Below are positions 45,949 through 52,975 of a stretch of DNA of 64,000 bases, in pieces. This stretch comes from Pirellulales bacterium (GTDB lineage: Bacteria > Planctomycetota > Planctomycetia > Pirellulales > JAEUIK01): assembly GCA_019694455.1 (NCBI GenBank), contig JAIBBY010000002.1, positions 124,001 to 188,000 on the forward strand, read 5' to 3'. The notes under the pieces are model-generated. The model was not told the DNA's origin and did no database searches. It worked only from the letters and a program-made list of their open reading frames with translations. Position numbers and translations under genes: made by a program. Positions within the stretch are counted from its first letter, which is position 1. Each line of letters starts with the position of its first letter.

Positions 45949-46730
45949 CGCTGGATTCGCTCCGGACGCGTGGCGGTTTCTGTGCGGCCGATCGCTGCGG
46001 GACCGGCCAACGGGTGCGCTGCGTCGATCCGCACACCTTCGGGCATGGCGCCGCAAGTGTCCGCTGTCAGCGCAGCGGCGGCGCGCGGCGCCGACCACCA
46101 GGCATGCGCCACCTGCAACCAACGGGTGCGGCCGACCGGCCAGACGCCGCGCTCATCGCTGTTCCAGTCGATGGGCGATTCACCCACGCGATAACCTGCG
46201 CGGGCGATCAGCGTGGGGAGCCAGGTCAAGCGTCCGCGTTCGATCGGCATGGCGCATAGCGCCTCGCGCCGCGCGGCCCACACATGGCAACCGGTGTCGC
46301 GCGCTGGTCCGCCGCAAAGTCGCTGCGGCGCGGCCAGCAGGCGAATGAGAAACTTGCGCCACCCCGTCGCGCGGCGCACGCCGCAAACCAGGTCGTGCCG
46401 CGCCAGACGCTGCGCCATGCGCTCGACGCAGCCGGGCGAGTAACCGCAGGCGTCAAAGATCAACAGCGCGTCGTGCTGGGCAAGCTGAACGCCGGCGGCG
46501 ATCGCCGACTCGACTCCTGCGCCGGACGATAGGGCGAGATAGCGCACTTTGGGAAACGACGCCAACCCAGCTTGCAAGCGTTTGCGAGCTGGCTCTGGCA
46601 GGTGATCGTCGATCACGATGATTTCGCTGGCGGCGGCCGCGCGCGCCAGCGCTTGCTCAAGCGACGCAAGCCGCGGCAGCAGCCGTTCGGGCGCGTCGTG
46701 ATGCGGAATGATGACGGAGAGAGCGACCAT
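45945..46730 (-). CDS. Glycosyltransferase family 2
   Basis: 261 residues. The GT-A start is LSVIIPHHDAPERLLPRLASLEQAL, with EIIVIDD for nucleotide binding; the DXD position is DACGYSPG, which is weaker than usual. A later segment TWLPTLIARAGYRVGESPIDW is that of the polyprenyl-phosphate mannosyl/glucosyl group. It is coupled to lpxB by a four-base overlap, so a role in envelope glycolipid synthesis is reasonable. Confidence 0.82.
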   Translation of the reverse strand: MVALSVIIPHHDAPERLLPRLASLEQALARAAAASEIIVIDDHLPEPARKRLQAGLASFPKVRYLALSSGAGVESAIAAGVQLAQHDALLIFDACGYSPGCVERMAQRLARHDLVCGVRRATGWRKFLIRLLAAPQRLCGGPARDTGCHVWAARREALCAMPIERGRLTWLPTLIARAGYRVGESPIDWNSDERGVWPVGRTRWLQVAHAWWSAPRAAAALTADTCGAMPEGVRIDAAHPLAGPAAIGRTETATRPERIQR

Positions 46731-46887
46731 CCTAGTCGACCAAGCGCGTCCTTACTGGAGACGAAGCGGACAGAAGTATCCCAGAAGTCGCGCCGCGCAC
46801 AAAGTGCAGTTTGAGCCGCGAATCAGCGCGCATTTTGGACTACAATAGCCGGCCGCAAACGTGTTCTCCGTATGGAGTTTCGCTGTC

Positions 46888-48399
46888 GTGAACTTGACGC
46901 CCGTCATTTCGGTTCGCCGCGTCACCAAGCGCTATCCGGGCGTCACCGCGTTGTCGGAGGTGAGCTTCGATGTGCTGGCCGGCGAGTTGCACGCGATCGT
47001 CGGAGAAAATGGCGCCGGCAAGAGCACGCTGATGAAGATCCTGGCGGGCGTGATTCCCGACTATGAAGGGGAGTTGGTGCTGCGCGGCGCGGCGGCGCGC
47101 TTTGCCGACACCCGCGCGGCGGAAGCGGCGGGCGTGTCGATCATTCACCAGGAGCTGAATCTGGTCGAGGAACTTTCGGCCGCCGCCAATATCTTTCTCG
47201 GCCGCGAACTGCGCACCCGTTGGGGTCTGCTGGACGAAGCCGCCATGCGCCGCCAGGCCGCCGCGCTGCTCGCCGAACTGGAATGCGAGGCGCCGGTCGA
47301 TTGTCCGGTGGGCCGGCTGCGCGTGGGAGATCAGCAACTGGTGGAGATCGCCAAGGCGCTATCGCTGGCGACCGACATTCTCATCATGGACGAACCGACC
47401 AGCGCGCTCACCGAGAGCGAGGTCGAGCGGCTCTATCGAGTGATCGATCGACTGCGCGCTCGTGGCGTGACGATCCTGTATATCTCGCACAAGATGACCG
47501 AAATCTTTCGACTAGCCGATCGCATTACCGTGCTCCGCGATGGCAAGCTGGTGCAAACGCTCGAGCGCTCGGCGGCCAACCCGACGATGCTCGCCCATCT
47601 GATGGTCGGCCGCGAAATCGAAACGGCCGATCTGGGACAACGCCCAGCGCCGGGCGAGGTGGTGCTGCGCGCGGTTGGATTGTCGTTGCCGTGGCCCGGA
47701 CATGCCCGCGCGTGGCGCTTGCGCGATGTGAGTTTTGAGCTGCGGCGCGGAGAGATATTGGGCATCGCCGGGCTGATGGGGGCTGGCCGCACCGAACTGC
47801 TGGAGTGCTTGTTTGGCGCGGCGAGCGAGCCGCCCAGCGGCCGCATCGAACTCGAAGGACGGCCGGCGCGCTTTGCTCATCCGGCCGCGGCGCGGCGCGC
47901 CGGCGTGGCGCTGGTGACCGAAGACCGCAAGCGACTCGGCATCTTCGCGCAACTCGATGTGGGGCGCAACATCACCATGTGCACGCTCCGCGAGCTGGCC
48001 CAGGGGGGCATGGTCTCGGGCACGGCCGAACGCCGCGCAGCGCGCGAAGCGGTGGAACGACTCAGCGTGAAAACCGCGGCGCTGGAGTCGGCCATCACCA
48101 GCCTCTCCGGGGGCAATCAACAAAAAGCGATCATCGGCCGCTGGCTGTTGACGCGTCCCAAGGTGCTGTTGCTCGACGATCCCACCCGCGGCGTCGATGT
48201 GGGGGCCAAAGCCGAAATTTATCGCTTGATCGATCAGCTCTCGCGCGAGGGGTTGGCCATCATCGTCACGTCGAGCGAACTGCCGGAACTGTTGACGCTG
48301 GCCGATCGCATTCTGGTGCTGGCCGAGGGGCGAGTGACCGCGGAACTAGCCCGCGCCGAGGCGACCGAACAGCGCATCATGGAAGCGGCGACGGCGTGA
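46888..48399 (+). CDS. Sugar ABC transporter ATP-binding protein (RbsA/MglA type)
   Basis: 503 residues with two ATPase domains. The first has the Walker A GENGAGKST and Walker B LIMDEPT; the second has the usual degenerate A site GLMGAGRTELL and LSGGNQQKAIIGRWLL, LLLDDPTRGVDVGAK. This is the layout of the ATPases for ribose, galactose or other pentose/hexose uptake. Start GTG 46888 has GGAG ten bases upstream; GTG 46861 is possible. No permease or periplasmic binding protein is adjacent, so its partners must be elsewhere. Confidence 0.9.
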   Translation: MNLTPVISVRRVTKRYPGVTALSEVSFDVLAGELHAIVGENGAGKSTLMKILAGVIPDYEGELVLRGAAARFADTRAAEAAGVSIIHQELNLVEELSAAANIFLGRELRTRWGLLDEAAMRRQAAALLAELECEAPVDCPVGRLRVGDQQLVEIAKALSLATDILIMDEPTSALTESEVERLYRVIDRLRARGVTILYISHKMTEIFRLADRITVLRDGKLVQTLERSAANPTMLAHLMVGREIETADLGQRPAPGEVVLRAVGLSLPWPGHARAWRLRDVSFELRRGEILGIAGLMGAGRTELLECLFGAASEPPSGRIELEGRPARFAHPAAARRAGVALVTEDRKRLGIFAQLDVGRNITMCTLRELAQGGMVSGTAERRAAREAVERLSVKTAALESAITSLSGGNQQKAIIGRWLLTRPKVLLLDDPTRGVDVGAKAEIYRLIDQLSREGLAIIVTSSELPELLTLADRILVLAEGRVTAELARAEATEQRIMEAATA

Positions 48400-48456
48400 A
48401 GCCGCGCGTGGATGCAACACTCAAGCATCGACAAATCAAGAGGGGCGAAGCCACGG

Positions 48457-48906
48457 CTACTTCGACCACGCGCGATGCTGCTTGGCGATCCAATCTTCGA
48501 CCAGCACCTGCAGCGCTTCGGTCTGGCGGACGATCTCGTCGGTATCTGCTCTTGAGGCTACATTGGCCCGGTCGTAATCGATTTCGTTTCGTTTTCGGCG
48601 GCACACCTCAAAGTACTTCGCCAATGGCGCCGCCGCCGCGCCGACACAGTGAGGAAGCGCCTCGAAGGCGGTGACATGGTGGCCCCCCGAGCGCGAATCG
48701 AGACGATAACCAGCGCAGGCCAGCGCCATTTTGGCCAAGAGCAATGCGGCGCCGTACGCGGTGATGAACCGGGTATCGTCAGAAATTGAGGTTGAACCAG
48801 CGTCCGCCAGCTTAACGTCGACTCCGCCCCGTAGTTCGTCGATTTCTTGCTTGCTTGTCTTGTGGGGCTTTAGCCGGCCGTCGGCTTGCAGCTTCTTTAA
48901 GGTCAT
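48457..48906 (-). CDS. HEPN-domain protein, toxin half of an MNT/HEPN module
   Basis: 149 residues. The helical HEPN fold is suggested by the C-terminal block RRKRNEIDYDRANVASRADTD, with Arg106-Asn-Glu-x-Asp-Tyr111 in place of the classical RxxxxxH; this is the style of the SAV_6107-like HEPN group. HEPN toxins are ribonucleases held off by AMP transfer from a minimal nucleotidyltransferase. The gene overlaps the nucleotidyltransferase gene by 95 bases in another frame, which is unusually deep. Confidence 0.75.
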   Translation of the reverse strand: MTLKKLQADGRLKPHKTSKQEIDELRGGVDVKLADAGSTSISDDTRFITAYGAALLLAKMALACAGYRLDSRSGGHHVTAFEALPHCVGAAAAPLAKYFEVCRRKRNEIDYDRANVASRADTDEIVRQTEALQVLVEDWIAKQHRAWSK

Positions 48907-49486
48907 CCACGGCGCCGATCAAAAAGACCTTTGCGGGATCCGCCAACAGGGCACGCACAAAATGATTGCCTTGGCGATTCTTTTCCGCAAGTTCGTCAAC
49001 AGGATAGACCGTGGGATTGACTGGTCGCCCTGTTTCCTTCTCGGCCTTGGCGAGCGCTGGCAGCAAATCCATCGTGGTCACGTCCCCCACCACCATCAGG
49101 TCGATGTCGCTGCCAGATTGTTCCTGCTGGCGTGCGACCGAACCATAGATGAAAGCGCAAGCAATTCTGTTGCGGAGCGGCTCAAGCGCCGTCGCAAGAA
49201 TCACCGGAATTCCCATCGTCTTGCGAATGAGCGCGGCAAGCTCGGGCAAGAAGGGACAGGCAGGATCGGGCGCAAAATAAACTTGTCGCCCTTCGGTTCG
49301 TCGGCGCAAGATGCCCGCCTTGACCAAAAGCGCTAGTTCGCGGTGCAGGTGCGCGGGCGCGCAACCAAGTTGCCGGGCGAGTTCGCTCAAATACCACTCG
49401 CGCTTGGGATGCAGCAGAAACGTCGCCAGCACTCGCTGGCGAACGTGCGGAAAGAGCAGCGCGCCGGTCGACGAGACTTTAATCAT
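48812..49486 (-). CDS. Minimal nucleotidyltransferase with winged-helix N-terminus
   Basis: 224 residues. Residues 12-75 form an ArsR-like winged helix (REWYLSELARQLGCAPAHLHREL). The nucleotidyltransferase core follows: GSVARQQEQSGSDIDLMVVG at 115-134, with Gly115-Ser116 and metal-binding Asp127 and Asp129. It pairs with the HEPN gene. The DNA-binding part together with the palindrome at its start suggests that it represses its own promoter. The start ATG at 49486 is at the expected first base of a leaderless transcript. Confidence 0.85.
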   Translation of the reverse strand: MIKVSSTGALLFPHVRQRVLATFLLHPKREWYLSELARQLGCAPAHLHRELALLVKAGILRRRTEGRQVYFAPDPACPFLPELAALIRKTMGIPVILATALEPLRNRIACAFIYGSVARQQEQSGSDIDLMVVGDVTTMDLLPALAKAEKETGRPVNPTVYPVDELAEKNRQGNHFVRALLADPAKVFLIGAVDDLKEAASRRPAKAPQDKQARNRRTTGRSRR

Positions 49487-49487
49487 A

Positions 49488-49507
49488 TAGGGAAAGTATA
49501 TTCCCTA
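49488..49507. promoter_or_regulatory. Palindromic operator in front of the MNT/HEPN module
   Basis: TAGGGAA (49488-49494) and TTCCCTA (49501-49507) form a perfect seven-base inverted repeat with a six-base centre that is itself the -10 box of the minus-strand promoter. A protein bound here would block polymerase; the winged helix of the adjacent nucleotidyltransferase is the obvious candidate. Confidence 0.7.
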
Positions 49508-49523
49508 AAAAGTAAACTAGCAA
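49495..49523 (-). promoter_or_regulatory. Promoter of the MNT/HEPN module (leaderless)
   Basis: On the minus strand TTGCTA (49523-49518) and TATACT (49500-49495) are 17 bases apart. The ATG begins nine bases after the -10 box, so the transcript probably starts at or next to the start codon. The -35 box begins directly after the stop of the upstream hydrolase gene. Confidence 0.7.
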
Positions 49524-50623
49524 ATCAGACCCAGGTCTTCGTACAGCGCTTCCAAAAACCGTTTGATGCGGGCTTGATGCGCCGCTTCGCCCGGCATGCC
49601 GTTGAAGGCGACCGCCACCACAAGCTGAAACTCTGGATCGGCGAAGGCGGCCGACGACTGGCTGCCGCTGTGGCCAAAGGCGCTATCCGAAGCGAGGCGG
49701 CCGTAGCCATACGGCACGTCTTCCACGCCATATTGTTTGCTGTCGCAGATGATGCCGAGCCCCCAATCGACGACGGCCCGAAACGTGAGATCGAACCTGC
49801 CTTGCCGCACTCGCGAGGTCATCAGCCTCACGGTTTGCGGCGTCAGAACGTTGTCACCGCCGGCGAGCAGCGCCTCGTAGAACCGCCCTAGCTCGCGAAT
49901 GGGCCCCTGTGTGTTGCCCCCTGGCGCGCATTGCATAGCGCCCGTTTCGGTGGAAAAGAAGTGCGCGGGTCGATCCCCCTTTTCGGTGTTGAACATCGGC
50001 GCGATGCGATCGCCGTAGGCTTGATATTGCTCGCGTGGCAGGCCAACCCAGGTATCGCGCATGCCCAGCGGCAGCAGCACGGCGTCGCGCAGATGCTCTC
50101 CCGGCGGACGACCGACCACCCGCCGCACGATCTCGCCGAGGATGTGCCAACTGGTGTAGGGATGGTAGCCCGCCGTCTCGCCGATAATCCAATTTTTCTC
50201 CAACTTCATGGCGCAGATGCGCGCAATCACCACGGCCTGCGGCGTGTCGTCGTGTCCGATGGCCGCCCAGCGAAAGCCGCCGGTGTGCGTCAACAAATGC
50301 TCGATGGTGATCGGCGCCTTGCCGTTTTGGCCAAACTCGGGGATGAACGTTTCGACGCGATCGTCCAATCGCAACTGACCGCGCTCCATGAGTTGCAAAA
50401 TGGCGACGGCGGTGAGCGGCTTGCCCGCCGAGAGCCACAGCAGCAGCGAGTCGCGCGTCATGGCGCTGCCGGGGCGGCTTTCTCCCAGGCCGAGATCGGC
50501 CAGCGTTTGCCCGCCGCGAGAAACATACACTTGCGCGCCAGTGTGATGCCCGGCCGCGGCCTCCGCTTGATAGACGGCCGTCGCGCGGGGAAAATCGCGA
50601 GCAAAATCTGCGATGTTGTTCAT
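49517..50623 (-). CDS. Serine hydrolase of the class C beta-lactamase/esterase family
   Basis: 368 residues with no signal peptide. The SxxK motif is SAGK (about residues 66-69), the Tyr motif is YTSW, and HSGS takes the place of KTG. These are the active-site groups of class C beta-lactamase-like esterases and peptidases. Cytoplasmic location makes antibiotic hydrolysis unlikely; substrate unknown. Its start overlaps the rsmE stop by four bases (ATGA). Confidence 0.88.
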   Translation of the reverse strand: MNNIADFARDFPRATAVYQAEAAAGHHTGAQVYVSRGGQTLADLGLGESRPGSAMTRDSLLLWLSAGKPLTAVAILQLMERGQLRLDDRVETFIPEFGQNGKAPITIEHLLTHTGGFRWAAIGHDDTPQAVVIARICAMKLEKNWIIGETAGYHPYTSWHILGEIVRRVVGRPPGEHLRDAVLLPLGMRDTWVGLPREQYQAYGDRIAPMFNTEKGDRPAHFFSTETGAMQCAPGGNTQGPIRELGRFYEALLAGGDNVLTPQTVRLMTSRVRQGRFDLTFRAVVDWGLGIICDSKQYGVEDVPYGYGRLASDSAFGHSGSQSSAAFADPEFQLVVAVAFNGMPGEAAHQARIKRFLEALYEDLGLIC

Positions 50624-51348
50624 GGCGCCTCCTTGGGTCCGACGGCCAGCGGCGCGAGGAGGTTCGCGGCCAGCGCCGCTGCGGCCGTTTCGACTCGCAA
50701 GATGCGCGGCCCCAGTTCAACAGGCGTCCACCCGGCGGCCAGCGCGGCGCGGGCTTCTGCTTCGGTGAAACCCCCTTCGGGCCCGACCGCGCAGATCAAC
50801 GCGCTAGTGGTCGTTGGCAAAGCGACCGGCGCGGCGCTCGCGCCCGGATGAGCGAACCAGCGTGGCGACTCGGCGTCGCTCTCCGCCAGCAGCGACTGCC
50901 AATCGCGCGGCTCGGCGATTTCCATCAGCCGGTTACGGCCACATTGTTTCGACGCTTCAATCACGCCGCGGCGCAGCCGATCGAGCGCGGCGGCGACCGG
51001 TTGGCTGACGGCGCGCGCCGTGACCAGCGGCATCAGCCGTGCGGCGCCCAGTTCGACCAGCTTTTCGACCAGCCACTTCTGACGATCTCCCTTGGGCAGG
51101 GCGACAGCTAGCGTCAGCCGCAAGGGCGACTCGCGCGAGATGTCGCGGCGGGCGAGCACGTCGAGCGTCACGCGGTCGCGCTTGACCTCTTTTACCCGCG
51201 CGGCGAACTCGGCGCCGCCGCCGTCGAACAGGGTGACTTCTAGCCCGGGCTTGGCGCGCAACACATGCGCCAAGTGATGCGCCTCATTATCTGCTAGCAC
51301 CACTTCGCTGGCAGTGATCGGCAACTGGCTGAAATAGCGGTCGGCCAT
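50620..51348 (-). CDS. rsmE: 16S rRNA (uracil-1498-N3)-methyltransferase
   Basis: 242 residues from ATG 51348. The N-terminal PUA-like domain carries EAHHLAHVLRAKPG; the SPOUT methyltransferase domain has the knot motifs CAVGPEGGFTEAE and LGPRILRVETAAAA. It methylates U1498 of 16S rRNA. The frame is open to 51402, but the family begins at the chosen Met. It is cotranscribed with the serine hydrolase gene. Confidence 0.93.
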   Translation of the reverse strand: MADRYFSQLPITASEVVLADNEAHHLAHVLRAKPGLEVTLFDGGGAEFAARVKEVKRDRVTLDVLARRDISRESPLRLTLAVALPKGDRQKWLVEKLVELGAARLMPLVTARAVSQPVAAALDRLRRGVIEASKQCGRNRLMEIAEPRDWQSLLAESDAESPRWFAHPGASAAPVALPTTTSALICAVGPEGGFTEAEARAALAAGWTPVELGPRILRVETAAAALAANLLAPLAVGPKEAP

Positions 51349-51443
51349 GCTGGGCAAAGTGAAGTCGCTGTAGCGGGTGTTCCGATGAAACCGAAGTAGC
51401 ACAGTCTAGCTCCGGCGGCCCGCCTGCGCGCGAGGTTCACAAA

Positions 51444-52247
51444 ATGTATCAAGCCCATTGGGGACTTCGCGACGACCCATTTCGCAATCGTCTCGATACG
51501 CGGCGGTTTCAGCGCAGCGCGGTTTACGACGAGGCGCTGGCCCGGCTGCACTTCTTGATCGAAGGAAACTGGCGATTCGGCTTGATCCTGGGGCCGGCGG
51601 GGGTCGGCAAGTCGCTGCTGGCCGCGGTGTTTTGCGATGAACTGCGGCGACAGGTGGCGCAGGTCGGTCGACTGAACCTGCGCGGCGTCGACGCGACGGA
51701 GACGCCTTGGCGGTTGGCGGTGGCGCTGGGGCTGTCGCCCGCGGCCAGCGAACTGCCCGCGACGATCTGGCGCCGGATCAGCGACCGACTGGTGGAGCAC
51801 CGCTATCAGCGGATGCCGACGGTGCTGGTGATCGACGACTTGGATCGCGCCAGTGCAAGCGTGCATGAGCAGGTGGCGCGGCTGCTGGCGAGCGACTCGG
51901 CGCCCGACGCGCGGTTGACGCTGATCGGCACGGGGGACGCGAGCAACTTGCCACGGCTGGGGCGACTTTTGCAGCAGGTCGATCTGCGCATCGACCTGGC
52001 GCCCTGGACGCTTGAAGAAACCGAAGCCTATCTGACGGCGGCGCTGGAGCGCAGCGGTTGCCGGCGGCCCGTCTTCACGCGCGAGGCGATCGAAAAGGTT
52101 TTTGAGTTGGCGCAAGGCAATCCGCGGCGCACCAATCAGTTGGCGGAGATGTCGATCCTGGCCGGCGCGGCCGCCGAACTGACGCAGATCGGCGCCGACA
52201 CGATCGAAGGGGTCGAATACGAGCTAGGCATCCCGACCTCGATTTAG
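51444..52247 (+). CDS. ExeA/GspA-like AAA ATPase
   Basis: 267 residues. N-terminal [13 protein letters not shown] resembles the start of ExeA-type ATPases. Walker A is GPAGVGKS (50-57), Walker B is [10 protein letters not shown] (near 132). ARLTLIGTG is the sensor strand. In type II secretion ExeA helps secretin insertion through the cell wall; related ATPases also occur in transposition. No peptidoglycan-binding domain or membrane helix is present here, so its role is open. Confidence 0.8.
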   Translation: MYQAHWGLRDDPFRNRLDTRRFQRSAVYDEALARLHFLIEGNWRFGLILGPAGVGKSLLAAVFCDELRRQVAQVGRLNLRGVDATETPWRLAVALGLSPAASELPATIWRRISDRLVEHRYQRMPTVLVIDDLDRASASVHEQVARLLASDSAPDARLTLIGTGDASNLPRLGRLLQQVDLRIDLAPWTLEETEAYLTAALERSGCRRPVFTREAIEKVFELAQGNPRRTNQLAEMSILAGAAAELTQIGADTIEGVEYELGIPTSI

Positions 52248-52332
52248 CGGGGGCTACGGACATCACGCCACTCGGCTCCTCGGCAAAGCAGCCGAAGTTC
52301 CGGGCATGCCCCTTACCGGTTCGCCGCATCCC

Positions 52333-52755
52333 ATGAAATCCCAAACCGAATATCTCACTTTTCATTTGCCCGAGCGGATGGGGTTTGTGAACATCACGCC
52401 CGAGGTCGAGCGGGTGGTGCGCGCCAGCCAAGTGCGAGAGGGGCTGGCGCTGGTGAACGCGATGCACATCACCGCTAGCGTGTTCATCAACGACGACGAA
52501 CCCGGCCTGCATGCCGACTACCAGAAGTGGCTCGAACAACTGGCGCCGTTCGACGCCTCCCCCACGCGCTACCAGCACAATCGCACTGGCGAGGACAACG
52601 CCGACGCCCACCTGAAGCGGCAGGTGATGGGGCGCGAGGTGGTGGTGGCCATCACCGCCGGTCGGCTCGACCTGGGACCGTGGGAGCAAATTTTTTACGG
52701 CGAGTTCGATGGCCGCCGCGCGAAGCGGGTGCTGGTCAAAGTGCTGGGCGAATAG
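52333..52755 (+). CDS. YjbQ family protein (UPF0047)
   Basis: 140 residues. Characteristic of the family are [20 protein letters not shown] and [21 protein letters not shown], which carry His, Asp and Glu residues of a likely metal site. E. coli YjbQ has weak thiamine-phosphate synthase activity; the true role is uncertain. Start is ATG 52333, the natural N-terminus of the family. It lies 85 bases after the ATPase gene. Confidence 0.92.
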   Translation: MKSQTEYLTFHLPERMGFVNITPEVERVVRASQVREGLALVNAMHITASVFINDDEPGLHADYQKWLEQLAPFDASPTRYQHNRTGEDNADAHLKRQVMGREVVVAITAGRLDLGPWEQIFYGEFDGRRAKRVLVKVLGE

Positions 52756-52975
52756 GCCCCAAGTTGTCGAAATCGCAAGGCCGGCGTCGCCAGTCAGTCA
52801 GCGGCAACTGCAATGGCCGCAATCGTTTAGGCGGCTGGGATGCGGCAACGATTCGTATTGTGCGGTCGGCGCATGGCTACTAGAATCCGCCGCCGTTCTG
52901 CAAGTGGTCAAGGAAGGCCGCACGCAGACGCATCCCGCAACTGGCTGACCCACACCTCGCAAGAGCGCGGAACGG

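Noticed and set aside
46841-46846. TACAAT as -10 box for the sugar ABC ATPase gene
   Set aside because: No -35 match at 16-18 bases; left out of the feature list.
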